From contig NZ_CP007440.1 of the NCBI RefSeq assembly GCF_001579845.1, forward strand, positions 1,740,001 to 1,804,000: a stretch of 64,000 nucleotides of DNA, in the 5' to 3' direction. Positions 52,988-62,688 of the stretch are shown here, piece after piece. The DNA is from Rhodoplanes sp. Z2-YC6860. GTDB taxonomy: Bacteria > Pseudomonadota > Alphaproteobacteria > Rhizobiales > Xanthobacteraceae. The translations under genes and the position numbers were made by a program. Under the pieces are notes generated by a model that ran no database searches, was not told where the DNA came from, and was given only the letters and a program-made list of their open reading frames with translations. Numbering within the stretch: position 1 is the stretch's first letter; each line of letters starts with the position of its first letter.

Positions 52988-54508
52988 ATGCCCCAACTGA
53001 CTGATACGATTGAGCAACACCCGGTGCGGGTCTTCCTGGTTGTCCTGCTTCTGCACGCCGTGCTTTGGACAGCGTTGCCGGCGCTGTTCTTCCGCAACCT
53101 GCCGCTCGATCTCATCGAAGCACTGGTCTATGGCCGCGAATGGCAACTCGGTTATGACAAGCTGCCGCCGCTGCCATGGTGGCTGGTCGAGGCGACCTGG
53201 CGGGCGCTGGGTCCGGACCTATTCTACTATCTGCTGTCGCAGATCGCCATTCTGAGCGCCTTCGCGTTTGTCTTCGCGGTGGCGCGGCCGCTGGCCGGCG
53301 CCATGGGCGCGCTGGTCGCGATCCTGATCATCGACGGGCTGCACTACTTCACGTTCACGGCGCCGAAGTTCAATCACGACGTGGTGCAACTGCCGTTCTG
53401 GGCGATGGCGGGCTACGCCTATTGGGCGGCGCTGCGCCGTGGACGGATGGCGCATTGGCTGCTGCTCGGTTTCGCCATCGGCATGGCGCTGTGGGCCAAG
53501 TATTTCATCGTGGTGCTGGCCGCGCCGCTCGTGCTGTTCGCGCTGTTCGACCGCGATGCCCGCAAGGTGATGGCGACGCCAGGGCCCTACGTTGCGGCCG
53601 TCGTCGCGCTGATCGTGATGGCGCCGCATCTGATCTGGCTCGTCGCCAATGACTTCCTGCCGTTCGCCTATGCGGATGCCCGGGCGCTGCATTTCCGCGG
53701 ACCGCTCGACTACATCATCAAGCCGCCGAAGTTCCTGCTGTCCCAGCTGGGGTTCCTGGTGCCGTCACTGTTGATCGCCGCGCCGTATCTGCGCCGTGAC
53801 GTGAAGGCGCCCGAAGGCGCGACGGTTGCGGCCGACGCCTTCGACCGCCGTATCGTGACGCTGCTCGCCTTCGGCCCGGTTGCGACCGTGTTCCTGATGT
53901 CGCTCCTGAGCGGCCGCGACACGGTTCCGTTGTGGGGCTACCCGCTGTGGCTGTTCCTGGGCCTTTGGATCGTGCTCAACGTGCGCATCCTCGATCGGAT
54001 CACGGCGACGCGCATCACCGTGGTGTGGGGCATCGTCACGGCGGTGTTCGCGCTGGCCTTCGTGGTCCACTACGACCTGCGCGGACGCTTCCACATCAAG
54101 GAGCGCTACACCGCCGAGCTCTATCCGGGGGATGCGCTCGCCACCGAGATGTCGCGGCGCTTCCGCGCGCTAACCGGGCGGCCGCTCGCCTACGTTATCG
54201 GCAGCATGTGGGACGGCGGCAACATCGGCCACTATTCGCCGGACCATCCGCGGGTGCTGATCGATGGCAAGCCCGGCCGCGCACCGTGGATCGATCTTGG
54301 CGACCTGCGCGCCAAGGGCGCCGTCGTCGTCTGGACCAACGGCGCCGATCCGCGCGTGCTGCCGCTGCAGTACCGGTCGGTCGCCGAGGACGCCGAGATC
54401 CAGGAGCCGTTCGTGCTGCCGGTGCGGCTCGGCACCCGCACGGTGACCGTCGCCTGGGCGGTTTTGCGCCCGCGGCCGGTGGTGGCGAGCGCTAGGCCAG
54501 CGCCTTGA
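52988..54508 (+). CDS. GT-C family glycosyltransferase (GT39-like)
   Basis: A 506-residue membrane protein with about 10 helices and an extracytoplasmic C-terminal domain. Its first loop has FRNLPLDLIEALVYGREWQLGYDKLPPLPWW, in which the D-x-(I/E) segment (LPLDLIEA) is at the position of the catalytic acidic residue in ArnT/PMT-type GT39 enzymes. These take a sugar from a polyprenyl-phosphate and attach it to lipid or protein. Acceptor unknown. ATG at 52988 chosen; a GTG at 52958 would add 10 residues. It overlaps the convergent aminotransferase gene by 17 bases. Confidence 0.85.
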   Translation: MPQLTDTIEQHPVRVFLVVLLLHAVLWTALPALFFRNLPLDLIEALVYGREWQLGYDKLPPLPWWLVEATWRALGPDLFYYLLSQIAILSAFAFVFAVARPLAGAMGALVAILIIDGLHYFTFTAPKFNHDVVQLPFWAMAGYAYWAALRRGRMAHWLLLGFAIGMALWAKYFIVVLAAPLVLFALFDRDARKVMATPGPYVAAVVALIVMAPHLIWLVANDFLPFAYADARALHFRGPLDYIIKPPKFLLSQLGFLVPSLLIAAPYLRRDVKAPEGATVAADAFDRRIVTLLAFGPVATVFLMSLLSGRDTVPLWGYPLWLFLGLWIVLNVRILDRITATRITVVWGIVTAVFALAFVVHYDLRGRFHIKERYTAELYPGDALATEMSRRFRALTGRPLAYVIGSMWDGGNIGHYSPDHPRVLIDGKPGRAPWIDLGDLRAKGAVVVWTNGADPRVLPLQYRSVAEDAEIQEPFVLPVRLGTRTVTVAWAVLRPRPVVASARPAP

Positions 54509-55850
54509 TGACCTTGCCGACCTTCTCGAAGATCTCGCCGATCTGGCTTTCGCTGACGATCAGAGGCGGCGTCACGGCGATCGAGTCTCCGACGATGCGG
54601 AACATGATGCCTTCGTCGTGGAAGCCGCGCTCCATCGCCTCGTAGCCGCGCTTGCCGACCGCGTCGGGCCGCGATGCGAGATCGATGCCCGCGGTGATGC
54701 CCACACAGCGAATATCGAGCACCCGCGGCAGGCCCTTCAGGCTCATCGCGCCGTCGTACCAGACAGGTTCGATCTTCTTCGCCCGCGCAAATAGGTCCTC
54801 GTCGCGATAGACGTCGAGCGCGGCGAGGCCCGCCGCGCAGGCGAGGGGATGCGCCGAATAGGTGTAGCCGTGGAAGAACTCTACGACGTGCTCGGGCCCG
54901 TGCATGAAGGCGTCGTGGATCGTGTCCTTCACGATCACGCCGCCCATCGGCACGCTGCCGGACGTCACACCTTTGGCAAACGTGATCATGTCCGGCACGA
55001 CGCCGTAGCGTTCCGCGGCGAAAGCGTGGCCGAGGCGGCCGAAGCCGGTGATGACCTCGTCGAAGATCAACAGGATGCCGTACTTGTCGCAGATCGCGCG
55101 CAGCCGCTGCAGATAGCCCTTCGGCGCCGGCAGCACTGCAGTGGAGCCCGCCATCGGCTCGACGATCACGGCCGCGATGGTGGTGTCGCCGTGGAGACCG
55201 ACGATCCGCTCCAATTCATCGGCCAGATGCGCGCCCCATTCGGGCTCACCCTTCGAAAACGCCTGCTGCTCGCGATTGTAGGTCGAGGCGAGATGATCGA
55301 CCCCCGGCATCATCACGCCGAAGGCCTTGCGGTTGTTGGCGAGCCCGCCGACCGCCATGCCGCCGAAGCCGACGCCATGATAGCCGCGCTCGCGGCCGAC
55401 GAAACGCGTGCGCTGGCCCTGGCCCTTGGCCACCCAGTAGGCCAGCGCGATCTTTAGCGCCGTGTCGGCGGCCTCCGAGCCGGAGTTGCAGAAGAACACA
55501 TGGTCGAGGCTCTCCGGCGCCAGCGCCGCGATCCGGCTCGCGAGCTCGAAGGCGCGCGGATGGCCGAATTGGAAGGTCGGCGCGAAGTCGAGGGTCGCGG
55601 CCTGGGCCTGGATGGCCTGCACGATGGGATCGCGGTTGTGGCCGGCGTTGGTGCACCAGAGGCCGGCCGCCGCATCGAGGATCGGCCGGTTGTCGGGCGT
55701 GTAGTAGTGCATGTCCTTGGCGCGGGCGATCAGCCGGGGCCGCGCTTTGAAAGCGCGGTTCGCGGTGAACGGCATGAAGAAGGCCGCGAGGTCGTTGGGC
55801 ACCGCCGTGCCGACCGAGCTTTGCTGCGCTGCCTTGGGAGCCTGGGCCAT
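54492..55850 (-). CDS. Class III (omega) aminotransferase, aspartate aminotransferase family
   Basis: A 452-residue PLP enzyme of the omega-amino-acid--pyruvate transaminase type. Visible parts: AAGLWCTNAGHNRDPIV, the phosphate-binding FFCNSGSEAADTALKIA, the Asp that contacts the pyridine nitrogen in LLIFDEVITGFGRLG, and the PLP Lys in ITFAKGVTSGSVPMGGV. Probably transfers an amino group from an omega-amino acid or amine to pyruvate. The ATG at 55850 is preceded by AAAGGCAGG; the frame is open far upstream through the family B repeat. Convergent overlap with the glycosyltransferase gene. Confidence 0.93.
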   Translation of the reverse strand: MAQAPKAAQQSSVGTAVPNDLAAFFMPFTANRAFKARPRLIARAKDMHYYTPDNRPILDAAAGLWCTNAGHNRDPIVQAIQAQAATLDFAPTFQFGHPRAFELASRIAALAPESLDHVFFCNSGSEAADTALKIALAYWVAKGQGQRTRFVGRERGYHGVGFGGMAVGGLANNRKAFGVMMPGVDHLASTYNREQQAFSKGEPEWGAHLADELERIVGLHGDTTIAAVIVEPMAGSTAVLPAPKGYLQRLRAICDKYGILLIFDEVITGFGRLGHAFAAERYGVVPDMITFAKGVTSGSVPMGGVIVKDTIHDAFMHGPEHVVEFFHGYTYSAHPLACAAGLAALDVYRDEDLFARAKKIEPVWYDGAMSLKGLPRVLDIRCVGITAGIDLASRPDAVGKRGYEAMERGFHDEGIMFRIVGDSIAVTPPLIVSESQIGEIFEKVGKVIKALA

Positions 55851-55879
55851 GTGCCTGCCTTTCGCGTTGCTCTCTCCCG

Positions 55880-55988
55880 GCCTCATCCTGAGGAGCGTCG
55901 CGAAGCGATGCGTCTCGAAGGATGGGGCCGCCACGGCGGCCGCCCTCGTCCTTCGAGACGCGGGCTTCGCCCGCTCCTCAGGATGAGG
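55880..55988. repeat. Family B palindromic repeat (between aminotransferase and hisS)
   Basis: The element starts cctcatcctgaggagcg, has gcgtctcgaaggatgggg, ctcgtccttcgagacgcg and ends gctcctcaggatgaggg, with inverted ends. It matches the copies at 30977-31074 and, in frame, 30057-30252. Confidence 0.85.
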
Positions 55989-56101
55989 GCGGGGAGGGAC
56001 TGTTCTTGGGGGATTATCGCTTTTCGCTGTGGGTGACAAAAGAGGGGGTGACTGCTACCACCCGGCCAATTCAATCAATATTGACTTACCGAACGACGCT
56101 C

Positions 56102-57601
56102 ATGGCCGACAAATCCAACAAGCTGAAGGCGCGGCTGCCGCGCGGCCTCGCCGACCGCGGCCCCGCCGAGATCGCCGCGACCCGTCAGATGACCGACGCG
56201 ATCCGCGCGGTCTACGAGCGCTATGGCTTCGAGCCGGTCGAGACGCCGGCGATCGAATACACCGACGCGCTCGGCAAATTCCTGCCCGATCAGGATCGGC
56301 CGAACGAGGGCGTGTTCTCGTTCCAGGACGACGACGAGCAGTGGCTGTCGCTGCGCTACGATCTCACCGCGCCGCTGGCGCGCTATGTCGCGGAGAATTT
56401 CCAGAAGGTCGCGCTGCCTTATCGCAGCTACCGCTTCGGCTGGGTGTTTCGCAATGAGAAGCCGGGCCCCGGACGCTTCCGGCAGTTCATGCAGTTCGAT
56501 GCCGATACGGTCGGCGGCGCCACGATGGCCGCCGACGCCGAGATTTGCATGATGGCCGCGGACACGATGGAGGCGCTTGGCATCACGCGCGGGCAATACG
56601 TTGTGAAAGTGAACAATCGAAAAGTTCTCGACGGCGTGCTCGATGCAATCGGGCTCGAAGGCGAAGCCAATGCCGGTAAACGTCTCACGGTGCTGCGCGC
56701 CATCGACAAGCTCGACCGGCTCGGCGCAGAGGGCGTGAAGCTGCTGCTCGGGCCGGGCCGCAAGGACGAAAGCGGCGACTTCACCGCAGGTGCCGGATTG
56801 AACGACGCGGCCATCGATCGCGTGTTGGCCTTCGTCAACTCGAAAGGCACCAATGCCGACGCAACGCTCGGCAATCTCGAAAAGGTGGTGACGGGTTCTG
56901 CGCGCGGCGCTGAAGGCGTCGAAGAGCTTCGGCAGATTTCCGCGCTCGCCACGTCATCGGCCTATGCCGACGACCGCATCCTGATCGATCCTTCCGTCGT
57001 CCGCGGCCTCGAGTACTACACCGGTCCGGTCTACGAAGTAGAACTCCTCCTCGAAACCAAAGACGAAAAAGGCCGGCCGGTGCGGTTCGGCTCGGTCGGC
57101 GGCGGCGGCCGATATGACGGTCTTGTGTCACGATTCCGCGGCGAGCCGGTTCCGGCGACTGGCTTCTCCATCGGCGTGTCGCGACTGCAGGCCGCGCTGA
57201 TGATGATCGGAAAGCTCAATTCCAAGCCTGCGCCCGGTCCGGTGCTGGTCACGGTGTTCGACCGTGATCGCATCGCGGATTACCAGAAGATGGTCTCAGC
57301 CTTGCGCAGCGCCGGCATCCGCGCCGAGCTTTATCTCGGCAATCCGAAGAACAACGTCGGCCAGCAGCTCAAATATGCCGACCGTCGCGGTTCGCCTTGC
57401 GCGGTGATCCAGGGCGGCGACGAAAAAGCCAAAGGCGAGGTGCAGATCAAGGACTTGATCCTTGGCGCGGGCCTCACCGCCATCAAGGATCGTGACGAGT
57501 ATTTGAAGAAGCAGGCCGAGGCGCAGTTCGCCGTGCCGGTGGACAAGCTTGTGGATAGCGTGCGCCAAGTGCTCACGCGCCACGGCGTGTCATGGAATTG
57601 A
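56102..57601 (+). CDS. hisS: Histidyl-tRNA synthetase
   Basis: HisS charges tRNA-His. The 499-residue class II synthetase has motif 2 region [51 protein letters not shown] (cited in pieces: [30 protein letters not shown]), the HisA-type signature [13 protein letters not shown] and [10 protein letters not shown], and a C-terminal anticodon-binding domain. It is the longer alphaproteobacterial form. The ATG at 56102 gives [15 protein letters not shown], the expected start. In many relatives hisZ follows directly, but here it is displaced. Confidence 0.95.
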   Translation: MADKSNKLKARLPRGLADRGPAEIAATRQMTDAIRAVYERYGFEPVETPAIEYTDALGKFLPDQDRPNEGVFSFQDDDEQWLSLRYDLTAPLARYVAENFQKVALPYRSYRFGWVFRNEKPGPGRFRQFMQFDADTVGGATMAADAEICMMAADTMEALGITRGQYVVKVNNRKVLDGVLDAIGLEGEANAGKRLTVLRAIDKLDRLGAEGVKLLLGPGRKDESGDFTAGAGLNDAAIDRVLAFVNSKGTNADATLGNLEKVVTGSARGAEGVEELRQISALATSSAYADDRILIDPSVVRGLEYYTGPVYEVELLLETKDEKGRPVRFGSVGGGGRYDGLVSRFRGEPVPATGFSIGVSRLQAALMMIGKLNSKPAPGPVLVTVFDRDRIADYQKMVSALRSAGIRAELYLGNPKNNVGQQLKYADRRGSPCAVIQGGDEKAKGEVQIKDLILGAGLTAIKDRDEYLKKQAEAQFAVPVDKLVDSVRQVLTRHGVSWN

Positions 57602-57727
57602 CGTTTTCATTTCGAACTTTCGTAACGCTCCGCCGTTAGAAGAAAAAGATTGATCGCTGGCGGAACGTTTCATCTCCGCCGGCAGTTCGGCGTGTGGAAT
57701 GCACAAGAAAACGTCAGAGAGGTTGCC

Positions 57728-57910
57728 ATGAATTTCCCGTGGGAACCCGGAATTGCGCAGGCCATGCAGCGTCATGGCGGCAGCAATCATTCTGTCCCCA
57801 AGGTCAGCGCTCCCAACATTCAGCCGGAAGCCAAACCGCTCGATCGGCCGATGGCGGTGCAAGGTGCACCGCTCGCGCCGGCCGATCCGCAGGCCGACGA
57901 AAAGATTTGA
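57728..57910 (+). CDS. Small hypothetical protein
   Basis: A 60-residue protein, MNFPWEPGIAQAMQRHGGSN at the N-terminus and Pro/Ala-rich after that, without a signal peptide. No family recognised. The ATG at 57728 has GAGAGG seven bases upstream. It is convergent with the DUF3617 gene, with 24 bases between stops. Confidence 0.6.
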   Translation: MNFPWEPGIAQAMQRHGGSNHSVPKVSAPNIQPEAKPLDRPMAVQGAPLAPADPQADEKI

Positions 57911-57934
57911 CGATCAGGCAAAACCGCGGCGCGT

Positions 57935-58486
57935 CTATCGCGGCGGCTGTTGCGTCCGCACGCCCGGAATAGACGGCATCTCCAGCACGTTCATTTTCCG
58001 GCCGTTGCCCATCACCACATCGCCCGGCTTCTGATCCGGCTTGCACGGGCCGAGCCACTTCGCCTCGATGGTCATGTTGGTCGGCTGTCCCGGCGCGACG
58101 CCCGGCATTTGCGGTCCGCCCTCCCGGGTCGACGTCGTCTTGACCGTATAAGCCTGATCGAAGCTGCCGGTGATCACGGCATGGGACGTGGAGGTCGTAG
58201 GCCCGAACTTGCACACCGAATCCATGGTGATGGTGTTGCCTGACTTCTGCATGTCCTGCTTCGAGCAGGCCTCCTTCGACATGCCGCCAAACTGCGAGTT
58301 CATCAGCTTGTCGGTCGTGGCGTCGACGCAGTGCTGCATCGTCTGTGGCGGCAGGTTGCGGCCTTCGAAGATCATCTTCATCTCCCACAGCCCGGCCTTG
58401 CGGGTTGGAAGTTCCGCGGCAAACGCCGATGCGGTGAAAACGGTCGTGGTCAAAGCAACGATCGCGGCAATCGATGGATGGTTCAT
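57935..58486 (-). CDS. DUF3617 domain-containing secreted protein
   Basis: A 183-residue protein with a signal peptide (IAAIVALTTTVFTASAFAA) and the DUF3617 pattern: RKAGLWEMKMIFEGR, QHCVDATTDKLM, CSKQDMQKSGNTITMDSVC and HAVITGSFDQAYTVKTTSTREGG. Members are periplasmic or outer-membrane-linked proteins of unknown function. ATG at 58486 chosen; frame open 42 bases further. Confidence 0.88.
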   Translation of the reverse strand: MNHPSIAAIVALTTTVFTASAFAAELPTRKAGLWEMKMIFEGRNLPPQTMQHCVDATTDKLMNSQFGGMSKEACSKQDMQKSGNTITMDSVCKFGPTTSTSHAVITGSFDQAYTVKTTSTREGGPQMPGVAPGQPTNMTIEAKWLGPCKPDQKPGDVVMGNGRKMNVLEMPSIPGVRTQQPPR

Positions 58487-58596
58487 GTTGGTCCTACCGG
58501 TCGGTCTCCCCAAATCATGATTGTCCAAGGCCTGCCGCGCCGGTTCAAGACGTGCGGCTCCGCTTCAACAGCCGCGTGCCGGTATCTTTGTATTGA

Positions 58597-59475
58597 TCAG
58601 CTTTCGAGCACGTCGAGCTTCAGCGCGCCGAGCTGCTCTCGATCGGCGACCGCCTCGATGCCGGCGATCTTGCCGCCCGCGATCACGATACGGACCACGA
58701 GCAGGAGCTGGCCATTGGGCGCGACCATCGCGCCGACCGCGCCATCGATGAGCGCCGTGCGCGCGGCTTGCGCGCGACCATTGAAGGATTTCGCCACCGC
58801 CTGAGCGCCGTGGAGTTCGGCCACACCACCCATCCGCGTGGCGGTGAGATCGGCGCGGAATACGACATCCGGATCGAGCAGTTTCAGCAGGCCTTCGAAG
58901 TCCCCGCCGCGAGAGGCGGCAAGAAACGCGTCGACCACCTGTTTCTGTCCGGCAATATCGGCGTCCGGCGTCTTGTCCGCACCCTGCACGCGGCGGCGGG
59001 CGCGGCTCGCGAGCTGCCGGGCTGCGGCGGGCGTCCGCCCCACGATCGATGCGACATCGTCGAACGGCACGTCGAACATATCGTGGAGCACGAAGGCGAT
59101 CCGTTCGGCGGGCGTCAGTGTCTGCAGCACCACGAGCAGCGCCAGCCCGACCGAGTCGGCCAGCATCGCCTCCTGCTCGGTGGCCTCGGTGCCGGTGGCC
59201 GGCTCCGGCACATGCGGTCCCAGCGGCTCCTCGTGACGCGACTTCCGCGACCGCAGCATGTCCAGGCAAATGCGTGCCACGACGGTGGTCAGCCAGCCGC
59301 CGAGATTGTCGATCTGTTGGCTGTCCTTTTGGCTGTCGGACCGGCTGAGCCGCAGCCAGGCTTCCTGGATGGCGTCGTCGGCCTCGCTCCGCGAGCCCAG
59401 CATCCGGTAGGCGACGCCGCGCAAATGCGCACGGTTCGCCTCGAAGCGCTCGGCCAGGAGTTTTTCTTCAGTCAT
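58597..59475 (-). CDS. ECF41-type RNA polymerase sigma factor with SnoaL-like C-terminal domain
   Basis: A 292-residue sigma factor of the ECF41 group (SigJ-like). Sigma-2 (about residues 11-75) has AYRMLGSRSEADDAIQEAWLR; sigma-4 (about 108-162) has TPAERIAFVLHDMFDVPF and QLASRARRRV. The linker has HVPEPATG, related to the WLPEP motif, and the C-terminal 115 residues form a SnoaL-like domain that, in ECF41, replaces an anti-sigma factor and controls activity directly. A carboxymuconolactone decarboxylase-family gene, the usual ECF41 target, is divergent from it. Start ATG at 59475. Confidence 0.93.
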   Translation of the reverse strand: MTEEKLLAERFEANRAHLRGVAYRMLGSRSEADDAIQEAWLRLSRSDSQKDSQQIDNLGGWLTTVVARICLDMLRSRKSRHEEPLGPHVPEPATGTEATEQEAMLADSVGLALLVVLQTLTPAERIAFVLHDMFDVPFDDVASIVGRTPAAARQLASRARRRVQGADKTPDADIAGQKQVVDAFLAASRGGDFEGLLKLLDPDVVFRADLTATRMGGVAELHGAQAVAKSFNGRAQAARTALIDGAVGAMVAPNGQLLLVVRIVIAGGKIAGIEAVADREQLGALKLDVLES

Positions 59476-59531
59476 CGGTCACATTCCCTCATCCCGATCC
59501 GTCATCTCCATGACGAACGGGCGCTGGCCGT

Positions 59532-59561
59532 TGTGACAAACCGCGGCGGCCGCGATCCGTC
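59532..59561 (+). promoter_or_regulatory. Candidate ECF41-dependent promoter
   Basis: TGTGACA at 59532-59538 and CGTC at 59558-59561 resemble the reported ECF41 promoter elements (TGTCACA and CGTC), placed upstream of the carboxymuconolactone-decarboxylase gene, whose ATG is at 59600. The spacer is 19 bases if TGTGACA is used, or 17 if the box is shifted to TGACAAA; the first box has one mismatch. Tentative. Confidence 0.45.
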
Positions 59562-59599
59562 AACGTTGAACCCATTGAAATCCATCAAGGAAAACAATC

Positions 59600-60058
59600 A
59601 TGCACGCCCGTATGAAGCACCCCGTTTTTGTGATCCCCGACGCCATGAAGGCCATGCACGCCCTGCACAAGTCCACCGACGATGCGGGGCTATCGGATGT
59701 GACGCGGGAACTCGTTCATCTGCGCGCCAGCCAGATCAACGGTTGCAGCGTCTGCGTCGGAATGCATGCCGCCGCGCTGAAGAAGGCTGGCCAGACCGAC
59801 GACCGCCTGTTCTCGGTCGCGGCCTGGCGCGACACGCCATACTTCACCGATGCCGAACGTGCCGCGCTGGCATTGACCGAAGCGATGACGCGGCTCGCTG
59901 ACAAGGGCGATCCGGTGCCAGACGATATCTGGAACGAAGCCGCCAAGCACCACGACGAGCGCGCGCTTGCGGCGCTGCTCGTATCGATTGCCGGCATCAA
60001 CGTCTGGAATCGGCTCAACGCCGCGGTCCGCGCGGTCGCCGGCTCGCATTTGAGTTGA
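59600..60058 (+). CDS. Carboxymuconolactone decarboxylase family protein (AhpD-like)
   Basis: A 152-residue protein of the CMD/AhpD superfamily with the redox/proton-relay motif CSVCVGMH (Cys49, Cys52, His56) and ELVHLRASQINGC just before it, as in AhpD-type alkylhydroperoxidases. It is probably a peroxidase-like or decarboxylase-like enzyme under control of the divergent ECF41 sigma factor. AAGGAAAA precedes the ATG. A hairpin follows after the stop. Confidence 0.93.
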   Translation: MHARMKHPVFVIPDAMKAMHALHKSTDDAGLSDVTRELVHLRASQINGCSVCVGMHAAALKKAGQTDDRLFSVAAWRDTPYFTDAERAALALTEAMTRLADKGDPVPDDIWNEAAKHHDERALAALLVSIAGINVWNRLNAAVRAVAGSHLS

Positions 60059-60072
60059 GCCCAAACACACGG

Positions 60073-60107
60073 CGGGTGTATTTCCAGCTTGCGTGGAAAA
60101 GCACCCG
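60073..60107 (+). terminator. Hairpin after the CMD-family gene
   Basis: CGGGTG-TA-TTTCCA and TGGAAA-AG-CACCCG form a 14-base imperfect stem around a short loop, 15 bases after the stop codon. No long T-tract follows, so it is a candidate terminator only. Confidence 0.5.
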
Positions 60108-60121
60108 TGCAACGCGCATGC

Positions 60122-60238
60122 TGTTACCGCCGGGCTTGACCCGGCGGTCCATGACCCTGCTTCGGCAGTAGAAGTCTTACGTAAGACTCTCTCAGGCGCA
60201 TCCGCTCATGGATCGCCGGGTCAAGCCCGGCGATGACA
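60122..60238. repeat. Palindromic repeat, family D, with an internal perfect palindrome
   Basis: The left arm (60122-60155) has ccgccgggcttgacccggcgg and the right arm (60206-60238) has its near-complement cgccgggtcaagcccggcg. Between them lies the perfect palindrome AGTCTTACGTAAGACT at 60173-60188. It fills the gap between the convergent CMD gene and TonB receptor gene. Confidence 0.8.
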
Positions 60239-60272
60239 CCGCGGTTGTGGCACATGACGCAAGGGCGACGCT

Positions 60273-62609
60273 CTAATACTTCACATTGGCAAACACCCGC
60301 ACGCCTGCGCCGGGCATCAGCACCTCGTCCTTGGTGTAGGAAACGCTGTTGCGGATGTCGGCGTTGAGCAGGTTGTTACCGACAATGCCGACCGTGACCT
60401 CCTTGCGGCCGAACTTGTCGTTCTTGAACACCTCGGTGTGGCTGAGCTCGACCTTGAGCAGGTTGTAGCCCGCGGTCGGGGTCTCGCCGATCAGCGCGAT
60501 GTCGTTTTGCGCGAACGCGTGCAGCAGGCTGACGCGCGCAAGCCACTCGGCGTTGCGGAAATAGACGCCGCCGCCGATCCGCTGCGGCGGAATGCGCGGC
60601 ACGTTCGTGCCGTCGGTGAATGTGGCGCGGACGATGTCATATTGGCCGTCGACACCCCAGAAGCCGCGCCACATGGGATGCACATCCCACTGGAACTGGA
60701 ATTCGCCGCCGCGGAAGGTCGTGTCGCGCTGCGAGTAGATCGCCTCCTTCAATTCCAGCGGGCCCGCCGGATCGCCGGGAGCGACGCACATCGATGACCC
60801 GTCGCAGGTGTTGCCGGTGAGCCTGCGGAAGATGAAGCCGTCGAAACGGGTGTAGTAGCCGGTCAGTTCGAAGCGGAATCGGCCGTCAGGCTTGCGCAGG
60901 CCCACCTCGACCGATTTCGCCGTTTCGATCCCGAGATTGGGATTGCCGATGTCGAAGGTGGCGGTTGCGTCGTGGCCGCCGCGCGAGAACAGCTCCGCGG
61001 GCTTGGGCGCGCGTTCGGTGTACTGCGCCGTGACACTGCCGACGAGGCCATACCATGGCAGGTTTTTGATGAGGCCGAGGCTTGCGCTCTTCGGCGTGAA
61101 GTCCAGATTGCGCGACGTCTGCGCTCCGATCGCCGTCGTATCGGTAAAGAGGTTTGGAATGAGCGACGGCGTCGTGCCGCTCAGGTTGACATGCTCGATG
61201 CGTCCCGCGATCTGCGCTTTGGTCGTTGGGTTGAACTGGAATTCGTTGAAGATGTAGCCCGCAACACGGGTGTTGCGGTTCGGATCCATCAGGCCGTTGA
61301 TCGGGCTTCCGAGGTCGTCCGGACTTGGCGCGCTGATCTCTTCGTGACTGCCCTGCACGCCGACCGCCGTGGTGATGGAGGCGAAGTTGGCGCGGAACGG
61401 CGCGAACTGGACTTCGAGGCGCCCCTCCTGGCCTTTATTGGTGAAGACCTGGCGAACGCCGTCGGTGGTCGGATCGCCCGGGACCGCGTAGCCGATCTCG
61501 TTGTGCTTGTAGTCGGTGACGCCGGCCCAATAGCGGATGGCTTCGATCGCCGAATTATCCGGCCGGAATTCGCCCTTGCTCATCACCTTGGTCTGGTGGC
61601 CGTCGATCCGGGTGCCGTTGATTTCGCCGTCCTGGCCGGGGATGTGGTAGAGCGCGTCGTTGTGCGTCACCGCGATGCCGGCATAGCCGCCGGTGAAGAA
61701 ATACGAGCCGCCCACGGACCAGCCTGAGAACTGGTTTGCCGAATTGGGCTGCCGGCCGTTGAAGTTGGCGGGGTGCGTGGCGAGCGGATCCTGCGGCGTG
61801 AGATACGGATAGCTTGGAACCCCATAGTCGCGCGCGGTGCGTCCGAACACGTCGCCGTGGAATGCGAAGTTGCCGACGCCGAGATCGACGAGCTGCGAGC
61901 CGTCGACGGCTTTGTCGACGCTCGACCAGCCCATGCGGGTTTCGAACTGCGAACAGCCTTTGCTCATGGCGATCGCAGGCGAGCAAGGCATCGTATCGGG
62001 GATGCGGTTGTTGCTGGCGCTGACCACGCCGCCGATCGACTGCGAGCCGTAGCGCAGCGTCGCCGGCCCGCGGATCACCTCGACGCGTTCGGCCGACAGC
62101 GGATCGATCGGCACGAAGTGGTCTTCGCCGAGGTCCGAGACGCCGCCACCCCCGACACCGTTCTCGACGATGCCGACGCGGTTGACGTCGAGACCGCGGA
62201 TGATCGGCCGGCTCGACGAGCCCGGCGCGAAGCTCGATCCGGTGATGCCGGGCTTGCTGAACAGCAGGTCGCCGATGCTCGTGCCGGCGTTGCGCGTGAT
62301 CTCTTCCTTGGGCACCACCGTGACGGTGGCGAACTGGTCGCTGACGATCGGCACCGAGCCAAGGAGTTGCGCAGGAGGCGCTGCTGGCGCGGGCGCCGGC
62401 GGTGCGGTGCCGGCTTGCTGAGCGGGGGCGGGCTGGCGGACTGGCCTCGCTGGCCTTCGATGCACGATCGGGCTCGGCGCCGTGACGTTGATCTGAGGCA
62501 ACGTCACCGCGCCTTGGTTCTGGTCTTGAGCAAGGGCGGCGTCACGCAACAGCAGCGCGGCCGAAATGGCGGAAGACGCGAGCGCAAGAGCTCGTAGCGA
62601 TAGCTTCAT
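60273..62609 (-). CDS. TonB-dependent receptor, ZnuD-like
   Basis: A 778-residue outer-membrane receptor: signal peptide (residues 1-27, ending DAALAQ), a TonB-box-like stretch (TLPQINVTA, about 37-44), a Pro/Ala-rich spacer (47-84), plug domain (about 90-205, with NAGTSIGDLLFSKPG and RVEVIRGPATLRYGSQSIGGVV), and a barrel ending in FANVKY with terminal aromatic. The barrel segment ELFSRGGHDATATFDIGNP resembles the metal receptor ZnuD of Neisseria. A DUF2946 gene and a Zur-box-like sequence lie upstream, so zinc uptake is the best guess. AGGA precedes the ATG at 62609. Confidence 0.88.
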   Translation of the reverse strand: MKLSLRALALASSAISAALLLRDAALAQDQNQGAVTLPQINVTAPSPIVHRRPARPVRQPAPAQQAGTAPPAPAPAAPPAQLLGSVPIVSDQFATVTVVPKEEITRNAGTSIGDLLFSKPGITGSSFAPGSSSRPIIRGLDVNRVGIVENGVGGGGVSDLGEDHFVPIDPLSAERVEVIRGPATLRYGSQSIGGVVSASNNRIPDTMPCSPAIAMSKGCSQFETRMGWSSVDKAVDGSQLVDLGVGNFAFHGDVFGRTARDYGVPSYPYLTPQDPLATHPANFNGRQPNSANQFSGWSVGGSYFFTGGYAGIAVTHNDALYHIPGQDGEINGTRIDGHQTKVMSKGEFRPDNSAIEAIRYWAGVTDYKHNEIGYAVPGDPTTDGVRQVFTNKGQEGRLEVQFAPFRANFASITTAVGVQGSHEEISAPSPDDLGSPINGLMDPNRNTRVAGYIFNEFQFNPTTKAQIAGRIEHVNLSGTTPSLIPNLFTDTTAIGAQTSRNLDFTPKSASLGLIKNLPWYGLVGSVTAQYTERAPKPAELFSRGGHDATATFDIGNPNLGIETAKSVEVGLRKPDGRFRFELTGYYTRFDGFIFRRLTGNTCDGSSMCVAPGDPAGPLELKEAIYSQRDTTFRGGEFQFQWDVHPMWRGFWGVDGQYDIVRATFTDGTNVPRIPPQRIGGGVYFRNAEWLARVSLLHAFAQNDIALIGETPTAGYNLLKVELSHTEVFKNDKFGRKEVTVGIVGNNLLNADIRNSVSYTKDEVLMPGAGVRVFANVKY

Positions 62610-62688
62610 GGGTGGCATTCCTGAACGGACGGTGAGACGCGAACACTGCGGACGGCAGTCCGCAGGCAACGGCTTCGACAGCGCTTGT

